A stretch of 31,913 nt of DNA from an uncultured Collinsella sp. (GTDB lineage Bacteria; Actinomycetota; Coriobacteriia; Coriobacteriales; Coriobacteriaceae). Where the stretch lies: NCBI GenBank assembly GCA_900548255.1, contig URKH01000017.1, forward strand, positions 1-31,913, read 5' to 3'. Positions 30,974 through 31,913 of this stretch are shown in pieces (within the stretch, counting starts at the first letter, position 1; each line of letters starts with the position of its first letter). The position numbers and the translations under genes were made by a program. The notes under the pieces were generated by a model. The model was given only the letters and a program-made list of their open reading frames with translations. It searched no databases and was not told the DNA's origin.

Positions 30974-31913
30974 CTAGTTTCCCTGCGCGCCCGAGATGCC
31001 GTTTTGCAGTGCGTTCCAGGCATCCGTCGCCATATCACCCAGGTTCTGAGCGGTGTCGCCCAGGTTCTGCGCCGTGTCGCCCAGCTCTTGCGCTTTGTCT
31101 CCCAACTCCTGTGCCTTGTTGCTCAAGTCCTCCAGCGTATTGGAGCTCGAGCTGTCGGTACCGCTTTGGCCGTCGGGCGAGTTGCCCGAGCTATTCTTGT
31201 GCGTGAGTTGAATTTCGAGGTTGCCGCTGTCGTTATAGTAAGCAGAAGTAACGACCCAGTTGGCATCGATGACGGGCGTTGAGCCATCATCAGTCAGGAC
31301 CACGGCATTCGAAAGATTGGCGCCGCGCGACTTGAGAAGTTTCTTGGCGTTGGACCAGTACTGCCCCGGGATATCGCTCAGATCGACGGTGCTAGACGAG
31401 GCGGACTCGGTTTGCTCGGCAGCGGTATCAGCCGTTGAACTCCCTCGCTTGTTGAGCATGCCCGACACAATGGCAAACACAACCGACAGCGCAAAGAAGA
31501 TCGCCAGCACGATGAGGATCTTCTTGATCACGCTCGACGAACGCGACGGCTTCTTCTCCTCGTCCTCGCCATATTGCGGAATCGACTTGGGGTACTCGCG
31601 ATACGGCTCGCGCGACTCGTAGCGAGGCTGCGCCGTGCGAGGCATATACGTCGTCTGCTGAGGCTGCGGAATGGGATTCTGCGGCAGGTCATCATAGGGA
31701 TTCGGTGTCGAGGCGGCATAAGAATCCTGCGGCGCATAATCAAACGGGTCCGGAGCTGCGTTGCCATAGGGGCCTTGCGAAGATGCAGCATAAGAATCCT
31801 GCGCCGTGTCGCCATAGCCCATAACCCGGGTGGGCTCGGCAGAAGGCTGCGTCGCGGCGGGGTCGGTATGCGATTTGCCGGTCATGTACTTGACGCACTC
31901 ATACAGGCCGGCA
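30974..31913 (-). CDS. Single-helix membrane protein with PASTA-like domain, start beyond the window
   Basis: An ATG at 31885 (MTGKSHTDPAATQPS) begins the longest complete ORF (303 aa), but it has no ribosome binding site. The same frame is open to the right edge and continues upstream as GLYECVKY, so the real start is probably outside. The protein has a Pro/Gln/Tyr-rich cytoplasmic part, one helix (about 119-145 of the 303) and a Ser/Thr linker. A domain near 165-230 (GQYWSNAKKLLKSRG, VVLTDDGSTP, ANWVVTSAYY) resembles a PASTA-type fold. It ends in a coiled coil with heptad repeats AQELGDK/AQNLGDT, encoded by 21-bp tandem DNA repeats. Convergent with the CDF gene, 12 bp between stops. Confidence 0.75.
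   Translation of the reverse strand, partial: AGLYECVKYMTGKSHTDPAATQPSAEPTRVMGYGDTAQDSYAASSQGPYGNAAPDPFDYAPQDSYAASTPNPYDDLPQNPIPQPQQTTYMPRTAQPRYESREPYREYPKSIPQYGEDEEKKPSRSSSVIKKILIVLAIFFALSVVFAIVSGMLNKRGSSTADTAAEQTESASSSTVDLSDIPGQYWSNAKKLLKSRGANLSNAVVLTDDGSTPVIDANWVVTSAYYNDSGNLEIQLTHKNSSGNSPDGQSGTDSSSSNTLEDLSNKAQELGDKAQELGDTAQNLGDTAQNLGDMATDAWNALQNGISGAQGN
31038..31121. repeat. Four 21-bp tandem repeats in coding sequence
   Basis: CCCAGGTTCTG-type units begin at 31038, 31059, 31080 and 31101 and encode seven-residue repeats of the AQELGDK/AQNLGDT type on the minus strand. Copies differ slightly, the first two being most alike, so the array grew by duplication and then drifted. Confidence 0.8.

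Noticed and set aside
31038..31121. Possible CRISPR-like array
   Set aside because: The 21-bp units are contiguous, with no spacers, and encode in-frame heptads of a coiled coil.

Overview
The window looks like a chromosomal segment from a high-GC Gram-positive gut anaerobe of the Coriobacteriia, most probably Collinsella or a close relative. This is inferred from the GC-rich codon use, strong AAGGAGG ribosome binding sites, class III fructose-bisphosphatase, C69 dipeptidase, queA/queH pair and lysine/aspartate/serine-rich surface proteins. No 16S or other marker is present to confirm it. I see no rRNA, tRNA, CRISPR array, prophage or complete insertion sequence.

Layout. 1-1488 (minus): queA (cut by the window edge), queH and a DUF3267 membrane metalloprotease-like gene, so two consecutive steps of tRNA queuosine synthesis lie together. 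1621-5026 (plus): a divergent methionyl-tRNA synthetase, a nested inverted-repeat element and an RNA m5C methyltransferase. 5051-7474: a small membrane protein (minus), a TIM-barrel protein of unknown function (plus) and a DegV fatty-acid-binding protein (minus). 7795-10813 (plus): class III fructose-1,6-bisphosphatase and two paralogous GtrA membrane proteins. 10914-15986 (minus): a cobalamin riboswitch followed by a 1281-residue surface protein with four DUF4430 (transcobalamin-C-terminal-like) domains and a second, membrane-anchored DUF4430 protein. 16064-18252 (minus): an UbiB-family kinase with a phasin-like coiled-coil protein. 18401-19924 (minus): PepD-type dipeptidase. 20025-20252: a 228-bp AT-rich element bounded by 30-bp inverted repeats. 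20291-21780 (minus): fchA-folD. 21966-24949: a zinc-ribbon membrane protein (minus), two tandem paralogous lipoproteins (plus) and a small PH-like protein (minus). 25118-27359 (plus): DUF1016 nuclease, ADP-ribosylglycohydrolase, a 72-residue protein and a translationally overlapping 30-residue ORF. 27639-29561 (minus): a gene whose SHOCT domain has fallen out of frame, and a double zinc-ribbon protein. 29780-30961 (plus): cation diffusion facilitator. 30974-31913 (minus): a membrane protein that runs off the right edge.

The two most interesting systems are these. First, the riboswitch-controlled DUF4430 pair looks like a cell-surface cobalamin-capture module resembling, in bacterial form, the beta domain of intrinsic factor/transcobalamin. 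Second, FolD appears to have lost both residues needed for cyclohydrolase activity, and the gene immediately upstream, fchA, encodes a separate cyclohydrolase-family protein, which suggests a split of the usual bifunctional enzyme. Both conclusions come from reading motifs by eye and need alignment and experiment to confirm. Starts were chosen by ribosome-binding-site spacing, so many differ from the longest open frame.
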